From an uncultured Candidatus Saccharibacteria bacterium (GTDB taxonomy: Bacteria; Patescibacteria; Saccharimonadia; Saccharimonadales; CAMLKC01), in the NCBI GenBank assembly GCA_946480595.1, contig CAMLKC010000010.1, positions 1 through 25,134 on the forward strand: a stretch of 25,134 nt of DNA, written 5' to 3'. The number at the start of each line of letters is the position of its first letter. Within the stretch, counting starts at the first letter, position 1. Both the position numbers and the translations under genes were made by a program. The notes beneath the pieces are model-generated. The model was not told the origin of the DNA and did no database searches. It saw only the letters and a list, made by a program, of their open reading frames with translations. Below are positions 13,588-20,198 of this stretch, piece by piece.

Positions 13588-13869
13588 ATGCGAGGACTTC
13601 GCATTCGTATCTGTCGGCCCCCTGCCGAGAACCCGCGCGACAAGCTCGTGCGACTCTCGACGGCGATCGACAACCACTTCGACGAGGAGAACGCCAGCGA
13701 GACGCAGCGGATCGACCTGACCAACCTCATCATCGCCATGCAGGCGGTCAAGGAGGCGCAGGACGCCGAGCGCCCGAAGGTGGTCATCCTCACGAAGGTA
13801 GGTCTGGCCACGGGACTCTGCGAGGCGTACATCCGCCTCTACCAGGTGCCCGTCCCCGACCCGGCCTGA
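13588..13869 (+). CDS. Hypothetical protein, 93 aa, GC-rich
   Basis: I do not recognise a family. The 93-residue frame starts MRGLRIRICRPP, has a charged amphipathic middle (about 15-65), and ends in a Pro-rich tail (VPVPDPA). There is no signal peptide or membrane helix. It is supported by a strong SD (GAGGAG, 6 nt before ATG), a well-spaced promoter, and very strong codon bias: nearly every third position is G or C, as in the ROK gene and unlike all other neighbours. The reverse-strand frame over the same DNA (13570-13977) is a by-product of that bias. Three hairpins follow it. Likely transferred from a high-GC organism. Confidence 0.65.
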   Translation: MRGLRIRICRPPAENPRDKLVRLSTAIDNHFDEENASETQRIDLTNLIIAMQAVKEAQDAERPKVVILTKVGLATGLCEAYIRLYQVPVPDPA

Positions 13870-13891
13870 ACCGCCCAAGCCCCTGAGGCCA

Positions 13892-13968
13892 CTCGCTCTG
13901 CGAGCATTGCCCGGGACGACCTTGGGCAATGAACTAACGCTATATTGCCTATATACCGTTAGTTCATT
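13892..13968. repeat. Three consecutive inverted repeats between two genes
   Basis: CTCGC-TCT-GCGAG (13892-13904), CATTGCCC...GGGCAATG (13905-13931) and AATGAACTAACG...CGTTAGTTCATT (13928-13968, 12-bp perfect arms, 17-nt loop) follow one another. The second and third share AATG at 13928-13931, so they cannot both form fully. No clear T-run follows. The third lies just before the -10 box of the next gene and could be an operator; the others may end transcription of the GC-rich ORF. Confidence 0.6.
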
Positions 13969-13984
13969 TGCTATCATAAGTAGT

Positions 13985-14593
13985 ATGAACTTAGAAGATT
14001 ACTGCAAAACCGTGTTTCAGGATGCTATTCCCGAAACGCACAACGCGCCTTGGGATATCATCCAGAATCTTGAATCAACCGTATGGGAGTTGCTGGATAA
14101 CCTGCCAGAAGAGTACGACATATCCGGCGGCGTCGCCATTCATGCAACCGCGATCGTCGACCCCAGCACTATCATCAAAGAGCCGGCAATCATCGGCAAA
14201 GATTGTTTCATCGGGCCGCACGGGCTTATCCGCGGCGGGGTCATTATGGCAGAAAAGTCCTCCATTGGCGCCAACTGCGAGGTAAAACGCACCATTCTTG
14301 GCGCCAAGAGCCACCTTGGTCACTTTAATTTCATTGGCGATTCGATCGTCGGCACGAGCGTCAACGTCGAAGCCGGAGCAGTCATCGCCAATCACTTCAA
14401 TGAGCGACGGCCAAAAGACCAGAACGTTCGCGTCCGCATAGACAACCAAATCATCGAAACCGGCACGACACGTTTTGGTTCGGTTATTGGCGACCACGCC
14501 AAAATTGGCGCCAACGCCGTTTTGACACCCGGGACCATTCTAAAGCCCGCGACTATTGTTCCCCGGCTTGGTCTTATCGATCAAATGGCGTAG
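13985..14593 (+). CDS. Hexapeptide-repeat (left-handed beta-helix) transferase
   Basis: Residues about 55-200 of this 202-residue protein show repeating [I/V]-G-x-x motifs (ATAIVDPSTIIKEPAIIGKD, then CFIGPHGLIRGGVIMAE, SSIGANCEVKRTILGAKS, FNFIGDSIVGTSVNVEAGAVI, SVIGDHAKIGANAVLTPGTIL), the left-handed beta-helix of acyl/acetyltransferases. It resembles the C-terminal part of GlmU-like and sugar-phosphate nucleotidyltransferase-linked proteins; the segment ANHFNE is reminiscent of their acetyl-CoA/UDP-sugar region. The N-terminal ~50 residues are a helical cap, with no nucleotidyltransferase domain. I chose ATG 13985, because a -10 TATCAT (13972-13977) ends 7 nt before it; the longer frame from 13907 would be read across that promoter. 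Likely cell-wall or surface-sugar acetylation. Confidence 0.82.
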   Translation: MNLEDYCKTVFQDAIPETHNAPWDIIQNLESTVWELLDNLPEEYDISGGVAIHATAIVDPSTIIKEPAIIGKDCFIGPHGLIRGGVIMAEKSSIGANCEVKRTILGAKSHLGHFNFIGDSIVGTSVNVEAGAVIANHFNERRPKDQNVRVRIDNQIIETGTTRFGSVIGDHAKIGANAVLTPGTILKPATIVPRLGLIDQMA

Positions 14594-14992
14594 CTAACTG
14601 TAAGGATTGTATTTCCGCGTCGGCGGCTCTGAAAAGTTACGCTTTGGCACCTGCACTGGCCTAGCGGCCGACTTACCTGGTAAGTTGCTCGCACTCGAGA
14701 CTCCCCCAGCGTTAAAACTTTGACGGGTGAGTCGGTGTTTGTGCTTGTTATGGCTCTGGTCGACTCCGCTATCGATCCGCTTGTTAATCTCGTCGCGCAG
14801 GTGTTCGCCACTGCTTGCCACAAAAGATTCGCTGTACCGCCGCACCATCTGACGATTCTTGTCGATCTGAGAGCGTTGGTTGAACGACTGCGCGTTGGTC
14901 GATCCCATCGACTCGCCGCTCGCAGCATCGGCAAAAGTATGCGAGTGGAATGGTTTGTTGGCGTCATTGCCCGAAAACTTATTTATCGTCAT
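14594..14992 (-). CDS. Hypothetical protein, 132 aa, low complexity
   Basis: No family recognised. It starts MTINKFSGNDANKPF, is rich in Ser, Asn, Arg and Gln, has one predicted helix (about 43-75, IDKNRQMVRRYSESFV...LRDEINKRI), and ends in a basic, Pro-containing disordered tail (PPTRKYNPYS). There is no membrane helix or signal. The stop abuts the convergent hexapeptide gene with no gap. A reverse-strand TATAAT (15006-15011) 13 nt before the ATG would give a leader of only about 6 nt, without SD. Its head-to-head arrangement with the tRNA-Gly promoter supports a real gene. Possibly a nucleic-acid-associated or scaffold protein, but that is a guess. Confidence 0.65.
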   Translation of the reverse strand: MTINKFSGNDANKPFHSHTFADAASGESMGSTNAQSFNQRSQIDKNRQMVRRYSESFVASSGEHLRDEINKRIDSGVDQSHNKHKHRLTRQSFNAGGVSSASNLPGKSAARPVQVPKRNFSEPPTRKYNPYS

Positions 14993-15005
14993 GGTTATGG
15001 TTTAT

Positions 15006-15030
15006 ATTATACGCCAAAACCTGTTATAAT
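15006..15030. promoter_or_regulatory. Divergent -10 boxes for the 132-aa gene and tRNA-Gly
   Basis: TATAAT on the reverse strand at 15006-15011 serves the leftward gene. TATAAT on the forward strand at 15025-15030 lies 10 nt before tRNA-Gly. The two promoters overlap, so they may compete. Confidence 0.6.
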
Positions 15031-15040
15031 TTGAAAACGC

Positions 15041-15115
15041 GCGGGCGTCGTATAATGGCTAATATACGTGCCTTCCAAGCATGTGATGCGAGTTCGATTC
15101 TCGCCGCCCGCACCA
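15041..15115 (+). tRNA. tRNA-Gly (anticodon TCC)
   Basis: Cloverleaf with acceptor GCGGGCG/CGCCCGC, anticodon stem CGTGC/GCATG with loop CTTCCAA, T-arm GCGAG/CTCGC with TTCGATT, and encoded CCA. Anticodon TCC decodes GGA (and GGG by wobble). Its 3' CACCA is also the outer left arm of the palindromic terminator that follows. Confidence 0.97.
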
Positions 15116-15158
15116 AAGTAAAAAGACATCTAAATTCGGATGTCTTTTTACTTTGGTG
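15111..15158 (+). terminator. 48-nt palindromic terminator that includes the tRNA-Gly CCA end
   Basis: Perfect 20-bp inverted repeat: left arm 15111-15130 (CACCAAAGT then AAAAAGACATC), 8-nt loop, right arm 15139-15158. The core AGACATC/GATGTCT plus T5 is a normal terminator; the outer 9 bp of each arm duplicate, in inverted orientation, the tRNA 3' end and the next bases. Pairing can extend outward by a G-T and a C-G pair. Confidence 0.85.
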
Positions 15159-15196
15159 TGCATTATACTAACCATAAGAATAATAGAAGGAATACC

Positions 15197-16360
15197 GTGG
15201 CACGATTACCGCAACCCGGCAGTGACGAAGGAACATGGGGCGACGTCCTCAATGACTTTTTGTCACAATCACACGACACCTCGGGCAACCTTAAAAGCGG
15301 AGTTGTCGGCGCTACTCAGCTTGCTAACAACTCAGTTTCTACAGCCAAACTCCAAGACGGTGCGATCACCAGCGCCAAGATTGCCGATGGGGCTATTAGC
15401 AGCACCAAAATAACCGTTAACCCAAGTAGTGAAGCGGGGATACGATCCCTGCTTGTGTTATATTCTCCGCCTAACATCATTAACACCAAATACAGCGACG
15501 ACTACGCCGCAGGGATTCTTTGCCGCTATGACGATGTCGTTCTTGGCAGTGGGCTGGAGGATTCTGGCAACGCTTATCACGCGAGCACTCAGGCAATCAT
15601 TCAAAAAGTCGCCAACATCTCTCCATCGACTGTCACTTGGGGATATATCGACGCCGGCGTTACCACCGGCAACCTCCCGCTCGCTACCATTCAATCGAAA
15701 ATCGACGCATGGATTGCAATGGGTGTTGGCGGAATATTCCTAGATACGTTCGGATACGACTACCACACCCCGCGCTCCCGGCAGAACAGCATTCTTAGCT
15801 ATGTCCACAGCAAAGGCGTCGGCGCGATAATAAACGTCTGGAACCCCGACGACGCGCTGAGTTCTACCGTCGATGCTACATACAACCCTTCTGGTGCCGC
15901 TACCGTTGCCGGAGCCAATGACGTGCTACTGCTAGAGTCATGGGTATGCAATAGCGACAGCTACGCCTCGCCTTACTACGCCACGATGTCCGACATCAAA
16001 ACACGGGGCGACAAAGCCGTCGCGTATCGTACCAGTCTGGGACTCCGAATCTTCAGCCTCAATATCATGCTCCACACCGGTACAGATGAGGCAACACTCG
16101 CAGAGTACCGCGGCGTCAGCGAAGGGCTCGCCCGTGCTTGGCGACTCGATGGTGCTGGTCTGGCCTGCTCTAACTACGCATCTACAGGCGCCGACCTTGC
16201 TGTGGCTGAGCCGCGCTTTTCTCCTTACCGCAATATTCCGCTGCGAACGGCTGCACCTTATATTCTCAATGGATTCTGGACCGAAGTACAAGCGCCCGAC
16301 CTTGGAATCACCATTACTTACGATGCAGGCACCTCAACCTATAGCTGGCAGCAACTCTAA
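15197..16360 (+). CDS. Spike-family protein with spherulin-4/GH114-like TIM barrel
   Basis: Start chosen at GTG 15197 with SD GAAGG, because the protein then begins MARLPQPGSD, TWG, LNDFL exactly like the other two spike-family proteins (387 aa). Residues about 42-73 hold a repeated stalk-like motif (QLANNSVSTAKLQDGAITSA, then KIADGAISSTKI) common in phage fibres and trimeric stalks. Residues about 80-340 resemble a TIM-barrel glycosidase of the spherulation-specific family 4 / endo-alpha-1,4-polygalactosaminidase (GH114/GH135) kind: TWGYIDAG, then GVGGIFLDTFGYDY with candidate acidic Asp183, then AIINVWNPDD and DVLLLESW. A C-terminal strand region (about 350-387) follows. No signal peptide. 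Likely a surface glycan-binding or -cleaving protein. Confidence 0.72.
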   Translation: MARLPQPGSDEGTWGDVLNDFLSQSHDTSGNLKSGVVGATQLANNSVSTAKLQDGAITSAKIADGAISSTKITVNPSSEAGIRSLLVLYSPPNIINTKYSDDYAAGILCRYDDVVLGSGLEDSGNAYHASTQAIIQKVANISPSTVTWGYIDAGVTTGNLPLATIQSKIDAWIAMGVGGIFLDTFGYDYHTPRSRQNSILSYVHSKGVGAIINVWNPDDALSSTVDATYNPSGAATVAGANDVLLLESWVCNSDSYASPYYATMSDIKTRGDKAVAYRTSLGLRIFSLNIMLHTGTDEATLAEYRGVSEGLARAWRLDGAGLACSNYASTGADLAVAEPRFSPYRNIPLRTAAPYILNGFWTEVQAPDLGITITYDAGTSTYSWQQL

Positions 16361-16398
16361 AACTACCTAAAACATAGGCATCTTGATATACTTAACTC

Positions 16399-16779
16399 AT
16401 GCAAAGTAAACTCATGAAACGTGTCGTTGGCACCGAATACCTCGTCGCAGCTATTTTAGTCGCTGTCTTTTATATCACCGTCGGTAATTTTGCCTGGTAC
16501 TGGCTGCCTATTCTTTTTATCGTCTTTGATCTTAGCGCTGTCGGATATGTCATAAACCCGCGCATCGGTGCCCTTGTGTACAACCTCGGTCATAGTCTCA
16601 TTGGACCCACTCTACTGGTTGCGCTATATATCGCCACTACCAACCAAGGCGTACTGTTCGTTGCACTTATCTGGCTATTTCACATTTTTGTTGATCGTGC
16701 GCTTGGCTACGGCCTCAAGCATACCAAAGGGTTTGAGCACACGCACCTTGGCCCAATTGGCAAAGCTAAAAAGAAGTAG
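16399..16779 (+). CDS. DUF4260-family membrane protein
   Basis: This 126-residue inner-membrane protein has about four hydrophobic segments (about 14-30, 32-52, 57-78 and 85-97), which then lead into the signature DRALGYGLKHTKGFEHTHLG (about 99-118), characteristic of DUF4260, and a Lys-rich tail (GKAKKK). The function of the family is unknown. -10 TATACT (16387-16392) ends 6 nt before the ATG and no SD exists, so the mRNA is likely leaderless. Confidence 0.85.
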   Translation: MQSKLMKRVVGTEYLVAAILVAVFYITVGNFAWYWLPILFIVFDLSAVGYVINPRIGALVYNLGHSLIGPTLLVALYIATTNQGVLFVALIWLFHIFVDRALGYGLKHTKGFEHTHLGPIGKAKKK

Positions 16780-16858
16780 CGACGAGTTCGCTAGGCGTTC
16801 ATTTGGTTATCGCCTACTCTTTCCAACTCAAGCTGGAAATAAGGTATAATAGCCCCAT

Positions 16859-16935
16859 GCCCCGATAGCTCAGTAGGATAGAGCAGAGGACTTCTAAGCC
16901 TAAGGTCGCTGGTTCGAGCCCAGCTCGGGGTACCA
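16859..16935 (+). tRNA. tRNA-Arg (anticodon TCT) with mispaired anticodon stem
   Basis: Acceptor GCCCCGA/TCGGGGT, D-arm GCTC/GAGC, T-arm GCTGG/CCAGC with TTCGAGC, and encoded CCA are intact. The anticodon loop is CTTCTAA (TCT, reads AGA/AGG). The anticodon stem is GAGGA/GCCTA, so position 27-43 is G-A and 31-39 is A-G; only three of five pairs are standard. TATAAT lies at 16845-16850. Confidence 0.92.
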
Positions 16936-16972
16936 TTTCTAGATAACCAGATACAACTTAGTTCGAACCAGA

Positions 16973-17010
16973 AAGAGCGATTTTACGCTCTTATCTGTTA
17001 TTTAGTTCTA
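16973..17010 (+). terminator. Hairpin terminator after tRNA-Arg(TCT)
   Basis: AAGAGCG-ATTTTA-CGCTCTT (16973-16992) forms a clean stem followed by a T-rich stretch. Flanking AGATAACCAGATA (16941 on) and TATCTGTTAT can extend it imperfectly. It also lies downstream of the convergent membrane-protein gene. Confidence 0.6.
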
Positions 17011-17022
17011 ACGATCTTCTAT

Positions 17023-17697
17023 TTAAAAATTTGTGATATGAAAAAGTGCAGCTAAAATATAGCACATAAATAATATGGCCGATGAGCAAATGTTTAACAG
17101 ACTAAAAATAAGGGCCATTACCTTCTTTCCCCTTACTCTAATAAAAACAACTGTCGAGATGGCGATAGTAAAAGTAAAAAAGACTGGGTAGAATACAGAT
17201 AACGACCCGCCCTCAACAAATTTAACAAAGAAAAAAAGATTAACTATCGTAGCATCGATCCACAACCCTCCGGCAATAGCACCGTAATTCATTTGGGTGT
17301 CTATGACTTTTCCTTTTAGCTTGGCTTCGATCTCTCTCGTTTCTTCTGGAGTCATAGGTATAAAAAACGAGCCCCATCTACCTACGTAAAGCACCGATTG
17401 AAGCGCAATTCGTCGGCTACATTGAATGGAGTGACCGGCCTTCAGCATCTCTTTCTTATTTCCGAAATATTCAAAGGGTAACCACGCAAGTAGCAATCCG
17501 AATAGAGCTACGAGCATAAACTTAGAGCCTAGATCACCCTGCGACACGAGGATGTTAACCAAAATAAAAAACACGCCTACAAAGAGGGCCACATCAATGT
17601 AGGGATTAGACCTTAATCCTAACTGGACAACAGATTTCCTGTCGCAATAGCATATCTGTTGTCGCTGCGACTTGTCACCTATCCAGCTGTCATTCAT
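17023..17697 (-). CDS. Hypothetical integral membrane protein, 224 aa
   Basis: No family recognised. Five hydrophobic segments are visible: about 33-52, 58-76, 139-160, 168-187 and 193-215. Between the second and third lies a hydrophilic loop of about 60 residues containing MTPEETREIEAKLKGK. A Cys- and charge-containing N-terminus (QRQQICYCDRKS) precedes the first helix. The gene is more AT-rich than most neighbours. A reverse-strand extended -10 (TGATATGAT, 17704-17709) ends 6 nt before the ATG with no SD, indicating a leaderless transcript. It is separated from the next forward gene by a 367-nt gap and may be an accessory gene. Confidence 0.7.
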   Translation of the reverse strand: MNDSWIGDKSQRQQICYCDRKSVVQLGLRSNPYIDVALFVGVFFILVNILVSQGDLGSKFMLVALFGLLLAWLPFEYFGNKKEMLKAGHSIQCSRRIALQSVLYVGRWGSFFIPMTPEETREIEAKLKGKVIDTQMNYGAIAGGLWIDATIVNLFFFVKFVEGGSLSVFYPVFFTFTIAISTVVFIRVRGKKVMALIFSLLNICSSAILFMCYILAALFHITNF

Positions 17698-18064
17698 GCA
17701 CTGATCATATCACGGGAGTCACTAATTCGGTTCTAATTTCATACAACACGCTGTACCATTTCTGTGGTGCGTAGATATCATAATTTTATTTTCTATCGTT
17801 AGTATAAAAAATTTCAAAAAAACCATTGAAAGATACAATATCGAAATTGTACCTAGATTGCTGTTTTATATCTGTTAATTTTAGCCGACTTTCTCTTCTC
17901 TTAATATATAGATATAGGACGAGAATAGATTCTTGATAAAAACACAGTCAACCATCCTGCTGAACAATACTTAATTAAAATACTTTGACTAACCTGATTC
18001 TAATTCATACAACACGACACACCTCTCTGCGGGTATATAGAATTATTCTGCTATAGTTAGCCAC
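17698..18064. other. AT-rich intergenic region with no credible gene
   Basis: No ORF with a plausible start is visible on either strand in these 367 nt. It holds divergent promoters at its ends, an imperfect direct repeat (17731-17797 and 17998-18060), small hairpins (TTTCAA...TTGAAA near 17811; ACAAT...ATTGT near 17836), and a 16-nt string at 17927-17942 also found at 9980-9995 upstream of murA. A small RNA or decayed gene is possible. Confidence 0.7.
17731..18060 (+). repeat. Imperfect direct repeat of a promoter-like segment
   Basis: TTCTAATTTCATACAACACG (17731-17750) recurs as the same string minus one T at 17998-18016. Weaker similarity continues for about 65 nt to CGTTAG / AGTTAG. The second copy ends in the -10 box TATAGT of the gene at 18065; the first copy precedes no gene. 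Confidence 0.6.
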
Positions 18065-18298
18065 ATGAAACACAATGACATTGTCGGATGGTTCGGCGTA
18101 CTATTGATCTTATTTGCGTTCGCTCTCACAACATTCGAAATCATCGACGCCAAGAACATAGCATATGGTTTATTAAACTTTGTTGGCGCACTCGGCATTA
18201 TGACATCTTCTTATGCCAAGAAAGATTTCCAGCCTGTCATTCTAAACATCGTCTGGCTACTCGTCGCGACGATAGGCATTATACGGAGCTTGATGTAG
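18065..18298 (+). CDS. CBU_0592-like small membrane protein, 77 aa
   Basis: A short inner-membrane protein with about three helices (8-25, 32-47, 56-75). The pattern WFGVLLILFAFAL, NFVGALGIMTSSYAKKDFQPVILN and WLLVATIGIIRSL fits the CBU_0592 family, whose function is unknown. -10 TATAGT (18052-18057) lies 7 nt before the ATG, without SD. It is the first of a run of small forward genes. Confidence 0.72.
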   Translation: MKHNDIVGWFGVLLILFAFALTTFEIIDAKNIAYGLLNFVGALGIMTSSYAKKDFQPVILNIVWLLVATIGIIRSLM

Positions 18299-18365
18299 CT
18301 CTCATTAGATAGAGATGGCCTACTCACCTGGGAGCACTGTGAGCGTAATGGTTTATACTAAAGCT

Positions 18366-18692
18366 ATGCCTGAAACTGAGCTTGTCAATCAAATTCGCAC
18401 AGATCTACTAAAAGCCCGCAAAGCACGGGACCAGCTCACAACAACTACACTACAAGCTATCCTATCTGCCATTGATAATGCAGGTACTATTCCTGTTCCG
18501 GACAATATCAATACAATCGGTACGGGCTCAACTGAAGTACCGCGTCGAGAATTGTCCATACGGGACATGCATGAATTAGTAGCGCAAGAAATAACCGAGA
18601 TACAGCATACTATTAAGGAACTTGGCGATAAACAAAAATCGTACGTAGATGAGCTGCGTAAGAGAATCGTCATACTAGAAAATTACTTATAA
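18366..18692 (+). CDS. YqeY/GatB-like small protein, 108 aa
   Basis: The start MPETELVNQIRTDLLKARKA, then TTTTLQAILSAIDNAGTIPV, resembles the N-terminal helical domain of YqeY (LK..I..DLK.AMKAKD...LS.LR...SAI.NAEI). The second half (LSIRDMHELVAQEITEIQHTI, then LRKRIVILENYL) matches its helix pair. It is shorter than typical YqeY (about 150 aa) and lacks the C-terminal GatB tail domain. YqeY is thought to relate to amidotransferase/tRNA metabolism, but its role is uncertain. I chose ATG 18366: the -10 TATACT (18354-18359) ends 6 nt before it, and codons from 18315 to 18365 span the promoter and lack family similarity. Confidence 0.7.
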   Translation: MPETELVNQIRTDLLKARKARDQLTTTTLQAILSAIDNAGTIPVPDNINTIGTGSTEVPRRELSIRDMHELVAQEITEIQHTIKELGDKQKSYVDELRKRIVILENYL

Positions 18693-18723
18693 GCAAATTT
18701 ACACAATTTGCTATGATGATGAC

Positions 18724-19125
18724 ATGAAGACAATAATCTTTCGCTTGAAACCGGGCGCTGATCTTAAAAGCTCGATCGAAGAAATGATTCGACAACAGGA
18801 TATTAAAGCGGGATTTATCGTCACCTGTGTCGGCGGGCTCGAGCAAGCCGTCGTACGTATGGCCGGAGCAAAGCCAGATGCACAAGATATTAGAACGTTC
18901 AAAGATGACTTTGAAATTGTTTCACTCGTCGGCACCGTTTCTACAAATGGCATACATCTGCATATGTCATTTTCTAATAAAGAAGGCATCGTACATGGAG
19001 GCCATTTAAAAGAAGGAACGATTATTCACCCGACGGCTGAGATAGTTATCGGCATCAATGAAGAGGTAGAGATGAAGCGCGAAATGGATGAGGAAACTGG
19101 CTTTACTGAGCTGGTTGTCGTTTAG
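18724..19125 (+). CDS. PPC/DUF296 domain protein, 133 aa
   Basis: The whole protein is one PPC domain: opening MKTIIFRLKPGADLKSSI, central GFIVTCVGGLEQAVVRMAG, then the signature GIHLHMSFS (His78, His80), GHL (His94) and TAEIVIG. The three His probably bind a metal. In bacteria it stands alone; in plants it is linked to AT-hook DNA-binding proteins. The bacterial function is unknown. -10 TATGAT (18712-18717) ends 6 nt before ATG, so it is probably leaderless. The kinase gene follows after 5 nt and is likely co-transcribed. Confidence 0.88.
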   Translation: MKTIIFRLKPGADLKSSIEEMIRQQDIKAGFIVTCVGGLEQAVVRMAGAKPDAQDIRTFKDDFEIVSLVGTVSTNGIHLHMSFSNKEGIVHGGHLKEGTIIHPTAEIVIGINEEVEMKREMDEETGFTELVVV

Positions 19126-19130
19126 TTCTT

Positions 19131-19679
19131 ATGAAGTTACTCGTTCTTTTTGGCCCGCCAGCTGTTGGCAAAACCACCATAGGAAAACAGCTTGAGTCTA
19201 TAACGGATTTTAAGCTATTCCATAACCACATGGTAATGGATGGTATTATGCATATATTTGGCGTTGGCACACCGTCAGAAGATCGTCTCAGCAAGATCGT
19301 CAGGACTGCCATTATCGAAGAGGCCGCATCCCAAGGCATTGACCTTATATTTACTTACGTGTGGAATTTTGGCAAAGAAAAAGGCAAAACCAACATAGAC
19401 GCATACAAGAAAATCTACGAGTCACACGGAGGCGAAGTCCTTTTTGTCGAGCTCGTTGCACCACTCGAAGTTCGTATTGAAAGAGCGGGTTCTCATGACC
19501 GCAAGCAAACGAAAGCTCATGCTCCAGGACCGGAGAGAGTAGCTTATCTTGAAGAGAATCTGAATCTAACAAGCCCTTCTCCCTTCTTTTATCCGGAAGC
19601 ATACAAAAAGATCGATACGACAAACAAAACCACTACGCAAGTTGCCAAAGAAATTGCCGCTTTACTCTGGTTTCATTAA
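19131..19679 (+). CDS. P-loop kinase-like protein (shikimate/adenylate kinase-type fold)
   Basis: The 182-residue protein starts MKLLVLFGPPAVGKTTIGK, a Walker A (GPPAVGKTT, residues 8-16). A DLIFTYVWNFG segment and VLFVELVAPLEVRIERAGS (an SPLEVRxxR-like lid region) follow, as in small nucleoside/sugar/antibiotic kinases. No Walker B DE pair is obvious. The substrate is unknown; similar proteins are usually annotated as shikimate kinase-like or AAA ATPases. No SD precedes the ATG, which lies 5 nt after the upstream stop, so translation is probably coupled. Confidence 0.8.
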   Translation: MKLLVLFGPPAVGKTTIGKQLESITDFKLFHNHMVMDGIMHIFGVGTPSEDRLSKIVRTAIIEEAASQGIDLIFTYVWNFGKEKGKTNIDAYKKIYESHGGEVLFVELVAPLEVRIERAGSHDRKQTKAHAPGPERVAYLEENLNLTSPSPFFYPEAYKKIDTTNKTTTQVAKEIAALLWFH

Positions 19680-19730
19680 TTTTCACTTCACGGCACATCG
19701 TACTACCTCCATTACTGCTATGATTAAGGT

Positions 19731-20165
19731 ATGATACGCGACTTCGTCCACACACTAGACGCTTCATCTATCAAGCAAACGCTGACGCAGTTTAAGCTGC
19801 GCCTCCCTGAAACGACCGCTGGTATCGCGTTGCTTGAATTTAAGGTTCTGACGCCCGATTCTTTTGTATGGAGATTTCTCATTAACGACAATATATACTA
19901 CCTCTACGCAGAGGACTTCGTTGAAGGTATCGAGGAGGTTACTAATAAATTACAGCGCATCTACAAGGGCGCTAACCTCATGCCTGTCGAGGCTAAGAAC
20001 CGTGTGGGATTTGAGAATGCAAGTCCTGTTAGAACGGCGGCTATTTACAAAAGACCCAAAAACAAAGAAGAAACGATGAAGTTCGCCGTAGAATCGGGCT
20101 ACGACTTTGTTTTCCTGTACAAATCCGGCGAAGATAGCAACAACGCCTACTTTAACAAAGATTAA
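19731..20165 (+). CDS. Hypothetical protein, 144 aa
   Basis: Not recognised. It is a compact soluble protein with alternating strands and helices (IALLEFKVLTPDSFVWRFLI, then NIYYLYAEDFVEGIEEV, EETMKFAVESGYDFVFLYKSG). There is no signal, membrane helix or cysteine. -10 TATGAT (19719-19724) ends 6 nt before ATG, no SD. It may be co-regulated with the surrounding small genes. Confidence 0.7.
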   Translation: MIRDFVHTLDASSIKQTLTQFKLRLPETTAGIALLEFKVLTPDSFVWRFLINDNIYYLYAEDFVEGIEEVTNKLQRIYKGANLMPVEAKNRVGFENASPVRTAAIYKRPKNKEETMKFAVESGYDFVFLYKSGEDSNNAYFNKD

Positions 20166-20198
20166 TATTCATTTATTACTTAAGAATAAGGAGTGCTC

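Noticed and set aside
13570..13977. Reverse ORF of 135 codons over the GC-rich ORF
   Set aside because: No SD, runs through the hairpin cluster and promoter, and is explained by GC-rich coding on the other strand.
13907..13984. Upstream extension of the hexapeptide protein
   Set aside because: It would be translated across the 12-bp inverted repeat and the -10 box; ATG 13985 is better placed.
15041..15158. tRNA-Gly as an integration (att) site
   Set aside because: The repeated tRNA end is inverted, not direct, and no integrase or second direct copy is visible; a terminator explains it.
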